A stretch of DNA of 22,561 bases, taken from Plantago elongata (Eukaryota; Streptophyta; Magnoliopsida; Lamiales; Plantaginaceae). The notes below the pieces were generated by a model, which saw nothing but the letters and a program-made list of their open reading frames with translations, was not told where the DNA came from and made no database searches. The stretch is from contig JAYMSP010002768.1 in the NCBI GenBank assembly GCA_036897095.1, positions 1 to 22,561 on the forward strand, read 5' to 3'. Below, in pieces: positions 1 through 9,264 of this stretch; the stretch's first letter is position 1, and every line of letters begins with the position of its first letter. The position numbers and the translations under genes were made by a program.

Positions 1-725
1 AAAAGCTTCTAATCATTTTAAGGATCATAAATGTTCGTGTGATGATTACTGATGGAAGGAGTTGTTATGATCCTATCAGGCCAGTGTGTTGAAGAAGGTT
101 GTTTCCGTTCTTAGCTGAGAGTTACCTGGAGTGCTGCCCAAGCAGTATCTCTAATTCTGCAATCTGTATAATTACTTTCAGGCTAAATGCTCCAGCAGTT
201 GAAGTGTAGTTTATGCTCTGGTAGATAAAGTTCAAAGTGCTGACATTATCGTGACTTTAAATTTTTTAGAGTACTGCATGAAGAAGCATGCTATACCAAG
301 ATATACTTCAATAATGCTCTGCCCTCCTTTTCTTTTCCCATCTATATCTTGTGTATTATCTGAAGTGAAATTTTCCATGTTGCTTATCATGGTTTGCAGT
401 GCGCCAAATTGTTGTTCTTAACCTATCATGAAAAATAAGTTAGAACAGTTTGTTTGTCACTGTGTTGTTTCAATATAATTGTTTGAGATAAATCCAAGTC
501 CTGTCGAGATCCTTACACTAGTTCTTGTTTCAACTTTATGCCACTGTTCAAATCTTACCCTGAGATTTATGCTAATTAGTGGTTCATGTTTCAGGACCCT
601 TGAGTTTCATAACTACAAAGCTTTATTTTGATTCTTTAGTTTGGAACAAGTATCAACTTTCTACCACTCCTTAGTCCTTACTTTAACTGTCTTTAACTCT
701 GTTTTTCTTGGTTTTTCTTCTCCAG

Positions 726-1093
726 AGTCCAGACATTGCATTTCCTCGTGGATCAGTATTTTCTCTGACAAGTGGTAAGTTCTAGTTATGCTGTGAAGTC
801 TTGATCTATTAAATTATAGCTGCTCTTACAATTCTATGAAACATCAGTAGAATAATCGGACTACTGTATCCCAATTTTAACAATTTTCCTGCTAGTGCAA
901 CTCCAGTAGTCCAATATCTCAAATTCAAGAAAGCTTTTCATTTGCAACTTTATTGTCCAGCATATTTTCTGTATAAGATTTTTCTCTTAGGCGTTATGTT
1001 GAAAACAAACTAATTATTGACATTGTACTCGTATTCAATTTCTTTCAATTCTGGTTCACAGAGGGATCCAGCCTCCAAAGCTCTATTCACTAA
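726..1093 (+). CDS. possible last two exons of an unrecognised plus-strand gene (partial)
   Basis: A strong acceptor (pyrimidine-rich tract ending in cttctccag) precedes 726. The open stretch 726-774 is followed by a perfect donor gtaagt at 775. A second good acceptor (ttctggttcacag) ends at 1061, and the frame resumes at 1062 to a TAA at 1091-1093. The joined frame reads SPDIAFPRGSVFSLTS then EGSSLQSSIH and stop, with a phase-1 junction that restores a Glu codon. The rest of the gene would lie upstream: 1-725 looks like intron, and I saw no further coding exon in it. I do not recognise the protein. The exons are short (49 and 32 nt), so chance is not excluded. The two consensus splice sites with compatible phase are the only support. 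DNA from 1094 to about 1740 would then be 3' UTR and intergenic; I see nothing else in it. Confidence 0.35.
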
Positions 1094-1751
1094 TATGAGT
1101 TCATGATAATAGTCTGATTTCAGCTTTATGAAGCACAAGGTTGTGGTAGTAATAGTATGAATTAGGACATTATTGGAGTAAACTTACTTCAGATAAGAAT
1201 TGAGCTTATTGAAGACCCAAAATTAGGAAGGAACTATAGTTACATTATGGTTGGAACTCCATTCTTCAGGATGCAAGTAAGGAAGTTGTTAGCTAACAAT
1301 GGTGCCTTAGTCCTTTTAGCTTCTGCATTTTCTAAGAAGCTACTGGGTAATTGATAGTCTATATGTGCTTAGGCTCAGGGCTCGATTAGTTTGGGCTTTG
1401 TTTTACCGGTTCGCAATACAGCCATATTTTCACAATCAAACTAACAAATTATGGGAGTAACAAGATCTTATTTAACTTGACACTTTTGTGTAAAAAAGAG
1501 AGTTCATAGACTTTTGTTGTACTTCATTAATTAACGTTATTTACATGTAATTTTACTATATTTTTTTAATGATTTTTGAATAAAATTTACCTCAGATTAA
1601 AATTTTTAAAGGAATTATTAGAGCCAGTCAAAAGAGATTTTGACTATCAAAAGACATTTCCATCTCTCAATTTTCACTAACCCCTTGAAAACAGGAAAAA
1701 ATCTACTACAATTCAAAGATTCCATAGGAATATTATTTCTTTCAAGTTGTT

Positions 1752-1758
1752 TATAAAT
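1752..1758 (+). promoter_or_regulatory. TATA box of the phosphate transporter gene
   Basis: TATAAAT lies about 250 bases before the ATG and roughly 70 bases before the end of the predicted leader exon. This fits a start of transcription near 1780-1790. No perfect P1BS (GNATATNC) phosphate-starvation site was found between 1100 and 1980; only one-mismatch versions are present. Confidence 0.5.
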
Positions 1759-1825
1759 GTCGCAGCATATCAACTCGGCCTTACAAAACTACAACGTTTC
1801 TTTCATAATTTGTCACCTTCAATCG

Positions 1826-1980
1826 GTAAGTTACATATGGGATTCATATTCTTTTGTCAGCTTAATTTCTGTTAATAATTCTCATCTTACCTTTTTTCAT
1901 TTATATATTGTGAACATTTGGTTTTAGACTTTTAGAACTGCCATGTTTAATCTGATGTTCTGTAACTCTTGAACATGCAG
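1826..1980 (+). other. 5'-leader intron of the phosphate transporter gene
   Basis: The donor gtaagt begins at 1826 (after aatcg). A pyrimidine-containing acceptor ending in gaacatgcag closes at 1980, 21 bases before the ATG at 2002. The intron is 155 nt and AT-rich. Leader introns just before the ATG are common in plant PHT1 genes, so both the sequence and the family fit. Confidence 0.6.
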
Positions 1981-2001
1981 AAGAAGAAGCATTAGCTAGC
2001 A

Positions 2002-3594
2002 ATGGCTGGAGAAAACCTCATCGTGCTGAACGCTCTTGATGTTGCGAAAGCGCAATGGTATCATTTCACCGCGATTGTCATTGCAGGGATGGGATTCTTC
2101 ACCGATGCATATGACCTGTTTTGCATTTCGCTTGTGACACGGATGTTAGGCCGAATTTACTACCATGTTGAGGGTGCGCCTAGACCGGGCACCCTGCCAC
2201 CCAGCGTTTCAGCAGCAGTGAACGGTGTTGCTCTATGTGGAACACTTGCTGGACAGCTATTCTTCGGTTGGCTAGGTGACAAATTGGGGCGGAAGAAGGT
2301 TTATGGCGTTACGCTGATGCTTATGTCGCTTTGCTCCATTGCATCTGGGCTTTCATTCTCAAGGGATCCGACAGCCGTGATGGCTACTCTCTGCTTCTTC
2401 CGGTTCTGGCTTGGCTTTGGCATTGGTGGTGACTACCCGCTTTCTGCAACCATCATGTCCGAATATGCTAACAAGAAGACACGTGGTGCGTTTATTGCAG
2501 CCGTCTTTGCTATGCAGGGTTTTGGGATTTTAGGAGGTGGAGTTTTCGCTATGATCATTTCTTCTGTGTTTAATGCAAGATTTAATGCCCCGGAATACCG
2601 GTTCGATGCTGCTGGCTCAACTGTGCCACAGGCGGATTACGTCTGGAGGATCATTCTAATGTTTGGGGCACTCCCGGCTATCCTTACATACTACTGGCGA
2701 ATGAAAATGCCTGAAACCGCTCGTTACACTGCCCTCGTGGCTAAAAATGTGAAACAAGCTACTGCAGACATGTCGAAGGTGTTGAACGTAGAAATCGAGG
2801 CTGAGTAGCCACAGCAGCAGACTACCGAAGCTCCCAAGTCTCAATATGGTTTGTTCTCTAAACAGTTTCTTAAACGCCATGGATTGCACTTGCTTGGAAC
2901 TAGTATGACATGGTTGCTACTAGACATTGCGTTTTACAGTCAAAATCTGTTCCAGAAAGATATCTTCAGTGCCATTGGATGGATTCCTCATCCTGAAACA
3001 ATGAATACGATCCATGAAGTTTTCGTAATCGCAAGGGCGCAAACATTGATCGCCTTGTGCAGTACTGTCCCCGGATACTGGTTCACAGTGTTCTTCATTG
3101 ACAGAATTGGAAGATTTGCCATACAGTTGATGGGATTCTTCTTCATGACTGTGTTCATGTTTGGTCTGGCCATCCCATACCATCACTGGACTCGTCGAGA
3201 GAACAGAATCGGGTTTGTAGTAATGTATGCTTTGACATTCTTCTTTGCGAACTTTGGGCCAAATGCGACCACGTTTGTTGTGCCAGCTGAGATTTTCCCT
3301 GCCAGACTAAGGTCAACCTGCCACGGGATTTCAGCTGCAACTGGGAGACTGGGTGCCATACTCGGTGCTTTTGGGTTCCTCTACTTGGCTCAGAGTCAAG
3401 ACCCCGCAAGGACAGATGCCGGTTACCCACCAGGTATTGGTGTGAGAAATTCGCTCATTGTGTTGGGGTTTGTCAACTTGTTGGGCTTTTTCTTCACGTT
3501 CTTAGTCCCCGAGTCTAAAGGGAAGTCTCTGGAAGAGCTGTCGGGCGAAAATGAGGAGATGAGTGAAGAAACTGCTGGTGCTTCTAGAGTGTGA
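2002..3594 (+). pseudogene. PHT1-family phosphate:H+ symporter interrupted by an in-frame TAG
   Basis: This is a high-affinity inorganic phosphate/proton symporter of the plasma membrane (PHT1, major facilitator superfamily, 12 membrane segments). One frame runs for 530 codons without an intron, the usual PHT1 length. It starts [19 protein letters not shown], the typical PHT1 N-terminus. The PHT1 signature [13 protein letters not shown] is at residues 142-154, and the MFS loop motif GDKLGRKK at about 92-99. A long cytoplasmic loop follows segment 6. The second half keeps the [40 protein letters not shown] and [10 protein letters not shown] regions. The frame is broken only by TAG at 2806-2808, directly after VEIEAE in the central loop; most relatives have Gln or Glu there, and CAG to TAG is one transition. 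As read, the product would be a 268-residue half transporter with segments 1-6. No ATG lies near enough downstream for an obvious restart. Everything else looks constrained, so the break is recent, allelic, or a base error. Confidence 0.85.
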
Positions 3595-4865
3595 AGCCAT
3601 GAATGCTTCCAAACCCTCTTCTTTTCTCCTTTGGAACTTCTTTATTAGGGTGACTTAGTTTTACAAATTAGTCTTTGATGATGAAGTTTGTAACTTTTTT
3701 CTGTATCTTGTTAATTGTTTTGTTCTTTAGGGGTTTATCAGGAACTCTTCTCCCCTAGAAAGTAACACATATTAGCCCATGTTTTCTGATTTCTTGGATT
3801 CTTGCAATTGATATTTTAGTTGTACAACTGATACTCCAAAGATGAATCAAGAAAACATATAGTCCGCACCCATAGTGAAATTTCGGTTCGGTCCACACTC
3901 CGTCGAACTAAGTTGTGGACTTGTTGGGCATTGTATGAGAAGATTTTGAGAGAAAGAATAGAGCATGTATACTGACTGAGCCGCCCCGAAAAATTAACTT
4001 GCGGTTCAATTCATCATCTTCCCGGAGCGCTGTTATGAAATTATGATAAACTGGTCCAAGTTTGGCCTTTCCATTGTCTGAGGGGAATCTTTGAATGTCA
4101 CTAAGCACCTACCTGTCATACCTCTGATACAGGAGGCCTTCTGTAATCTTGGAGGAACTGTTAGACAATAATGGGCAGGTTTAGGACCACAATATTGAGT
4201 GTTGACAAGGTATCATGTGCACTTGGCTTTATCCACAACATTTCTACTACTACTTGACAAGAATTGAGACAAGAATTGAACAGATCAAGGATTTCACTAC
4301 TTGACGTTTTGCTGGAGAAACAAACAAAAGCCTAATGACAACATGAGTTTCAATCCAAGATTGAACTTTTAGAGGAGGCCTTATCCCACCATTAAGACAA
4401 TGCCAAAGATAAGAAAGACCCACCTATTTACATTCTTGAAGCAATAACAAGACCAGCACTTGTGGATGATAGCAGGAAAGTGTCCAAAATGACAAGCTGG
4501 AGCAGGCAAATTTGCTTTCTGGTGTGATTGCTGTTTCGAGCAACTTGCCCAGAAGACCGTCCAGGCAATCTCTCGGGGTATACCCCATGAAATAAATTTT
4601 TAAAAATACCTGCAGACGATTTCTCACCAATTACCGGTTCTGGTGTTCAAGTTCAATCACTAGGAGCTAAATAAGTTACATCTTTCATTCAAAGATAAAA
4701 AATTGTAGCCATAGTAACATGTTACAACAATCTCATCACAAAGAATTAAGAGATGTAATGCAATGGAACACTGTTATTCATATTTCATACCACATCTCAT
4801 ATCACGGAAGAGCTAGTGCATAAAAGAATCACAAAGACAGCAAGCTAAACAAAGGATAGTTTACA
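3595..4865. other. intergenic stretch between two convergent genes, with weak coding traces
   Basis: From 3595 to about 3850 is the T-rich 3' UTR and terminator zone of the phosphate transporter. From about 4640 to 4865 is the 3' UTR of the minus-strand F-box gene. Between them, about 3900-4630, the minus strand has two short open stretches, 3908-4108 (66 codons) and 4424-4630 (68 codons). The first includes a protein-like run, FPSDNGKAKLGPVYHNFITA, and the second KLLETAITPESKFACSSL. I recognise neither, and no consistent splice model joins them. They may be remnants of a decayed gene or chance. Confidence 0.3.
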
Positions 4866-6590
4866 TTACAACCTCACCACGGCAATAGATTTCGTCATGC
4901 AAGAAGATGCATCCAAATCCTGTGCTACATGGTTCCTTGAAATATGACTCCAGCTTTCACCTGTACCAGCCATGTCCAACATTGTCACGAAATCCAGAAC
5001 CTGTCCAAATATTTTAAACATTTCGACCCCAAAAATCAAATTTTGATCAGCAACAAATGAAGCATTCCAATCCATTGGGGCATCCGGATGTGTAGAAACT
5101 TCCTTCCACATAAAATGCACCAGATCAAGCTCCCAAAGCTTCCTAACCGCTTTATTTCGCCTCCCTATTTGACCATCTCCCTCGCACCAAGAAACAGAGA
5201 GCATGAGCAGCCGGTTCATACAAGAGATAACTTTTGGGTAGTAGTCATGGATTCGGGGTGGACACGGAGTTGTTTGAATCCTGACCCAGTAGCCCTTTTC
5301 TATATCATACCCAACAAGTTTATCACTTTCTGAGTAAACATAAAAGGTTCCATTACATATTGAACCTGAACATGCCACGCCAAAATCAACTGGCAACCTC
5401 TGGATCTCTGACCACTTATTTGATACAGAGTCGTAAATTTCACAAGAATCCAACGGTTCATCCCAAGATCCAAGGCCTCCAACGGCAATCATGACAAATC
5501 TGTTACAGTCTTTGTAAGATCTTCCACTTTTGCCCCTGACAAACTTGTACGGTTTGATATTTGGGAACAGTGAGACATCATTCTCGTCAAGTGAGTGCCT
5601 GCCTTGCCGTCTAACCGATAGCCTGTGAGGATCCTCATAAACATCCGACACTCCACCAACTCTTGACCTGTAAAAACGTCTTTCCGATCTATTTTGTTGG
5701 TTTTTTATGATCAAACAATCAGGGCTGACTTCAGAAACCCCTAAAATTGGCGATGACCTGGCGTACTTCATGGCTGCAGCTTTGCGCCACGATTTAGTGA
5801 CAGGACTAAAAACCAAAACTCCTTTGTGAGTCTTGAACGAGCTCCGGTCCACCCGTCCTAAGTTTGTCAAGCTAGAACAACCCCCAACAACATACACATC
5901 ATCACGTAAACTAGCAACAGAAAACATAAACCTTCCTTTTAGAACCTGTGAATCTATTTTGTGCCACTGGTTCTGAGAAACGTCCAGTGCATGTATTTCT
6001 CCAGAACAGTATCCGTCTTTAACAACACCAAAAAGAAATAACCATGGAGTATTATACAAGCCTTCTTTCCTGATCTGCATGAAACGAGAGGTGCTAGTCA
6101 AGTTTCTCCACTTCCTGCAGACGAGGCGCGCGTTCATGAGACTTCTCAATGGGAGCCGACCCAAGCACATCTCAAGAATGTCATCCGGAAGGAGCGCATT
6201 CATTACATTGCTATTCAATGGCGGCTTAGTTGACGTCAAGAGCCTCCTGTTGTTTCTCTTGAAGAATTTCTCATAGGAGAAACAATCAAAAGTTGCTTCC
6301 TCATTTCCACATCTCGGCATATAACCTTTTCCCTCCTCACTAGCATTTGACTGCCTTCGATCTGCAAAATCTTCAGTCGTGTCAGCACCCACTTTGCAAC
6401 CTCCACCCCTGCCATAGAAAGTAAGGCATCCCAACGACACACCACTCATCTCATCTTCCTCAAAGCTTCCAGTTCTTTGGTTGTTTCTTTTCAACCTTTG
6501 GCTTACACTTCTAACTAGACGTTGTGATACACTCAGGGACTCAGAATCCCGATCTATTGCCTCTTCCCCTGCCACTCTTTCTGAACTCAT
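4866..6590 (-). CDS. F-box/kelch-repeat protein, CFK1/CFK2-like (SCF substrate receptor)
   Basis: This intact 574-codon frame is probably the substrate-recognition subunit of an SCF (SKP1-CUL1-F-box) ubiquitin ligase. The N-terminal ~125 residues are polar, rich in Ser/Arg/Glu, and likely disordered. The F-box is at about 132-173 (LLPDDILEMCLGRLPLRSL then ARLVCRKWRNL). Kelch-type blades follow: RFMFSVASLRDDVYVVGG near 220-237, FVMIAVGGLGSWDEPLDSCE near 365-384 continuing to IYDSVSNKWSEI, and a degenerate one near 405-436. A linker rich in Arg/Ser (about 296-362) splits the propeller. The overall layout resembles Arabidopsis CFK1/CFK2 (COP9-interacting F-box kelch; At5g42350/At5g42360), from memory of that family and not from alignment. 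Established work links CFK1 to the COP9 signalosome and turnover of the DNA methyltransferase DRM2. The CDS has no intron. The ATG chosen is the first in frame; the leader probably contains an intron (separate entry). Confidence 0.88.
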   Translation of the reverse strand: MSSERVAGEEAIDRDSESLSVSQRLVRSVSQRLKRNNQRTGSFEEDEMSGVSLGCLTFYGRGGGCKVGADTTEDFADRRQSNASEEGKGYMPRCGNEEATFDCFSYEKFFKRNNRRLLTSTKPPLNSNVMNALLPDDILEMCLGRLPLRSLMNARLVCRKWRNLTSTSRFMQIRKEGLYNTPWLFLFGVVKDGYCSGEIHALDVSQNQWHKIDSQVLKGRFMFSVASLRDDVYVVGGCSSLTNLGRVDRSSFKTHKGVLVFSPVTKSWRKAAAMKYARSSPILGVSEVSPDCLIIKNQQNRSERRFYRSRVGGVSDVYEDPHRLSVRRQGRHSLDENDVSLFPNIKPYKFVRGKSGRSYKDCNRFVMIAVGGLGSWDEPLDSCEIYDSVSNKWSEIQRLPVDFGVACSGSICNGTFYVYSESDKLVGYDIEKGYWVRIQTTPCPPRIHDYYPKVISCMNRLLMLSVSWCEGDGQIGRRNKAVRKLWELDLVHFMWKEVSTHPDAPMDWNASFVADQNLIFGVEMFKIFGQVLDFVTMLDMAGTGESWSHISRNHVAQDLDASSCMTKSIAVVRL

Positions 6591-6604
6591 CTCATATCCT
6601 TACT

Positions 6605-7129
6605 TTTCCACAGAACACACAAATAGCCTCGGGATCTTTCTAGCCAACCGCATAGACAAAATCGTACATTTGTTTTGACCTACACACACAAAATAAATAC
6701 AGTTCACATCCCAAATTATCCATAAACAAATGGGAACTATCTTTGTCAAACAATCCAAAACAGTATACATACTAGTAGCCTTCTGCTCAACAGTATCTTA
6801 ATCAAACAAATACCCAATAATAAACAACCTTAAGACAAAACATTGCAAGTACTTCAACTATGAACAAATTTGCATAAACAGAAACAAACAAAAAGAGCTT
6901 AATCTTGAGCTGGCCCAGTAAAATGCCAAACCCTAACACCTATAATCTTCTGATTTATCAAGAATCAATAGCCCAAAACAAGCTGAAATGAAAATCCACT
7001 AAACATAAAACCAGAAAGGAAAATGCTAGTATCACACAAAAATGAGCTCAAGTCAACAGCCAGAAACAACCAAAGAAGTGGTCATACAGAGAAATGAAAC
7101 CGAAAGGACATTAGAAACAAGAGACATAC
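6605..7129 (-). other. probable 5'-leader intron of the F-box/kelch gene
   Basis: Read on the minus strand, a consensus donor ggtatgtct lies with its GT at 7129-7128, after a likely leader exon (about 7130-7270). A candidate acceptor is close before the ATG, in the stretch tctgtggaaaagtaag (about 6605-6615); another candidate AG is near 6640. The interval is AT-rich without long open frames, so I read it as leader intron rather than a separate gene. The acceptor is the uncertain part. Confidence 0.45.
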
Positions 7130-7283
7130 CCAAATTGAAGCAACAGGAAGAATCAAAGCCTCATTTCTTGAGAGCCCATTTGCAAAGAAGAGTGAAATGA
7201 GATCCAATCTGCAGAAAAGCTCGAAGCTTTGGTGATCAGAGCAGATGGGAGTATAAAAAATGGAGCATTTATGGTGTGAACAT

Positions 7284-7296
7284 GAGAGATATAATG
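7284..7296 (-). promoter_or_regulatory. possible TATA box of the F-box/kelch gene
   Basis: On the minus strand, gcattatatctc lies about 25-30 bases before the likely start of the leader exon. A second AT-rich candidate, ttttttatactcc, is near 7252-7262. Which one is used cannot be decided here. Confidence 0.3.
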
Positions 7297-7319
7297 CAGT
7301 GCTGCAAATAATCAAAAGA

Positions 7320-8930
7320 GAATAATTTTTTTATGTGATGGTGTTTCTTCTCTTTTGTTGCCTTTATGTTGGTCGGAGAATGGAAAAATTGGTAAAGTGA
7401 AAGTGGAATGACACACAACCAGGTACCAACCAACTTATACTAGTAAAAATGGTAATTGCAAAAGCAAAGAACCCTTTGGAATTCAATGTATAGCACCCAA
7501 GAACAAGGTTTTTATCTTCTCTTTTGGAATGGTAAACCAAAGAACAAGATTGGGAGGCTCACTTTGGTTTCTCTTCTTTCTTTGCTTGCAATTTTGGGAA
7601 AATAAAATGGACCATATTGAGATTCTATCTCTCACTTGTGTTTGTTCTTTTTCTTTGTATTTGAAATCCCCATTTTGTTTTATTTTGAGCTACAATAGAG
7701 ATATATTCGATTTCGGTTGATGGCCATATATTCAATTTCGGTTGATGACGAGTTAAAATTAACTCGGAAAAATGATTAATTAGAGTTTAAAAGTTTAAAA
7801 TGAAATTGTTAGTTGGTATGGTTTAGAATTTCATAAAATACCACATAGTCAAGGGTGGTTAATCGTATATATATCGTTTTCAATGAGTTGTGCATTCACT
7901 TTTAAAATGTTAATCCTGAATAAATGCGTATTTAATAAATTTTAAATTACGGTACGAACTGTTTTGGACTCAACTAAAGTTCGATCAAGTTGAAGTAAAC
8001 TCTAGTATTATCTTTGAACTTCAACTTAAAGTTGAATTACTGCATTGTTCTACTTCTAACATTAACATATATCATATTTTTATTTTAGTTTTTAATCATC
8101 GTTCCCTCGTTTATACTATATACTAGCAAACTTACACAAATCAAACAATTAATAACTTCAAATATATGAACATCATAAATTATCCATACCACTTAACTCT
8201 TAAATATATCATATAACAACTACGAAAACATACAAATTTTATCTTAAAATTCCATTTCAAACTTAACATAAATTAAATATTCATCAGTTTTATATGAATT
8301 ATAGTCCACCAATTTAATTCAGCTCAAAAGTTAGTTCAGTGTACAAAATTGAAATACCATCTCATAAATGTCCATTAAATTTATATCACAGACATATCAC
8401 TGTTGGAGATATTTGGAGGGGGCTCAAATTAATGCATTTTAATCACAATTTAATTTATTTTGGTAAATCATGACATGGGAGCCACAATCAATATCTTTTA
8501 TGCTGTTCAGTCATTTCAATTCCTTTATACCCACTTTTTGCCAATGTTTATTTATTTATTTACTGGTTCCACCTAACAACAAAGTATTCAATCAAATCAG
8601 AGGGAATTGATACACTGATTTGCAATTAACCTCTCATATTTTATCAAAAAAAATAAAAAAAACCTCTCATATTTTCCCCCATCATTCAAGCTGGGAACAC
8701 ACAAACAAAAACAAGCAACTTATCAATCACAATGCATTTACAAATTAATTTATTAAAGTATTTATAGTAAAAGTAACTCTTAACTTTCTCGATGATTGTA
8801 AAGTCGTAGAGTTTCATATTGTATAAATGTTTAATTCGTAAGTGGTAAATTTTAAAAATGCTCCTTGGTATGGTGGTAGTGATGGTACATCACTTTCTTT
8901 GCGACTTTGCACCCACCCACCTTATTTGTG
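7320..8930. other. AT-rich intergenic region between divergent genes
   Basis: About 1.6 kb between the F-box gene (reading left) and the canopy-type gene (reading right). Short open frames here are low-complexity and AT-driven. I see only small repeats: a 25-bp tandem duplication at 7701-7750 and two copies of aacctctcatatttt near 8630 and 8660. I found no gene, RNA or clear transposon. Confidence 0.6.
7701..7750. repeat. 25-bp tandem duplication, two copies
   Basis: Copy 1 (7701-7725) starts atatattcgatttcggttga and copy 2 (7726-7750) starts atatattcaatttcggttga. They are head to tail with about three differences. It probably arose by replication slippage; no function is evident. Confidence 0.8.
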
Positions 8931-9007
8931 AATTTATTTCACTAATTTTAAATTTGTGACAAGTTTAAAGGAATTGATTTCAGAATTGGCTTTAGCATAC
9001 CAATCCA

Positions 9008-9026
9008 CGTGGAGGGACTGTATTGG
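9008..9026 (-). promoter_or_regulatory. ER-stress response element ERSE-I (minus orientation)
   Basis: On the plus strand CGTG (9008-9011), exactly ten bases, then ATTGG (9022-9026). Read on the minus strand this is CCAAT-N10-CACG, and the extra base also fits the stricter CCAAT-N9-CCACG. ERSE is bound by NF-Y at CCAAT and by ER-stress bZIP factors (bZIP28 group in plants) at CACG. The CACG half is inside a palindromic G-box, CCACGTGG (9005-9012), itself preceded by CCAAT (9000-9004). It is about 240 bases before the ATG of the ER-protein gene. Confidence 0.75.
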
Positions 9027-9046
9027 CCGAGATGCACGGCAAAGAT

Positions 9047-9124
9047 GTGGCTCATTCCTATTGGCTAATTCCTCTAAATTTCTCAAATCTGCGACGCAGT
9101 ACAAGTGGCTCATTCCAATTGGCT
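9047..9124 (+). repeat. 20-bp direct repeat carrying CCAAT-type half sites
   Basis: gtggctcattcctattggct at 9047-9066 recurs at 9105-9124 as gtggctcattccaattggct, one base different, 58 bases apart. The first copy holds TGTG-N10-ATTGG, one base from a minus-strand ERSE. The second has AGTG there, but its changed base creates CCAATTGG and so the plus-strand ERSE at 9115. Confidence 0.8.
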
Positions 9125-9133
9125 GCCAACACG
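9115..9133 (+). promoter_or_regulatory. ER-stress response element ERSE-I (plus orientation)
   Basis: CCAAT at 9115-9119, exactly ten bases, then CACG at 9130-9133: a perfect CCAAT-N10-CACG. The CCAAT is the left half of a palindrome CCAATTGG. It lies about 130 bases before the start codon and 90 bases from the minus-oriented element. Confidence 0.75.
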
Positions 9134-9142
9134 CGATGTTCA

Positions 9143-9150
9143 GATGACGC
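9143..9150 (+). promoter_or_regulatory. pUPRE-like bZIP site
   Basis: GATGACGC matches the first eight bases of the plant unfolded-protein-response element pUPRE-II (GATGACGCGTAC); the following bases (aaca) do not match. It is ten bases after the plus-oriented ERSE, so it adds to an ER-stress promoter reading but is weaker evidence alone. Confidence 0.45.
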
Positions 9151-9264
9151 AACAATCATTTCCATTTCAATTCAAACAAGCTGCTGAATTTGTTATCTCC
9201 ATTGCTGGATCAGAGGTTTTCAGAGCAAGCAATCGATTCAAACGGAAATACAATTAGCTAGCTG

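Noticed and set aside
1100-1980. P1BS (GNATATNC) phosphate-starvation sites upstream of the phosphate transporter
   Set aside because: Only one-mismatch versions occur (for example gaatatta near 1728, gcatatca near 1764, tcatattc near 1844). No perfect match was found by eye.
2851-3594. Second half of the phosphate transporter as a separate gene
   Set aside because: It is in the same frame as the first half and starts at a TTG with no start context; it is the continuation of one gene past a nonsense codon.
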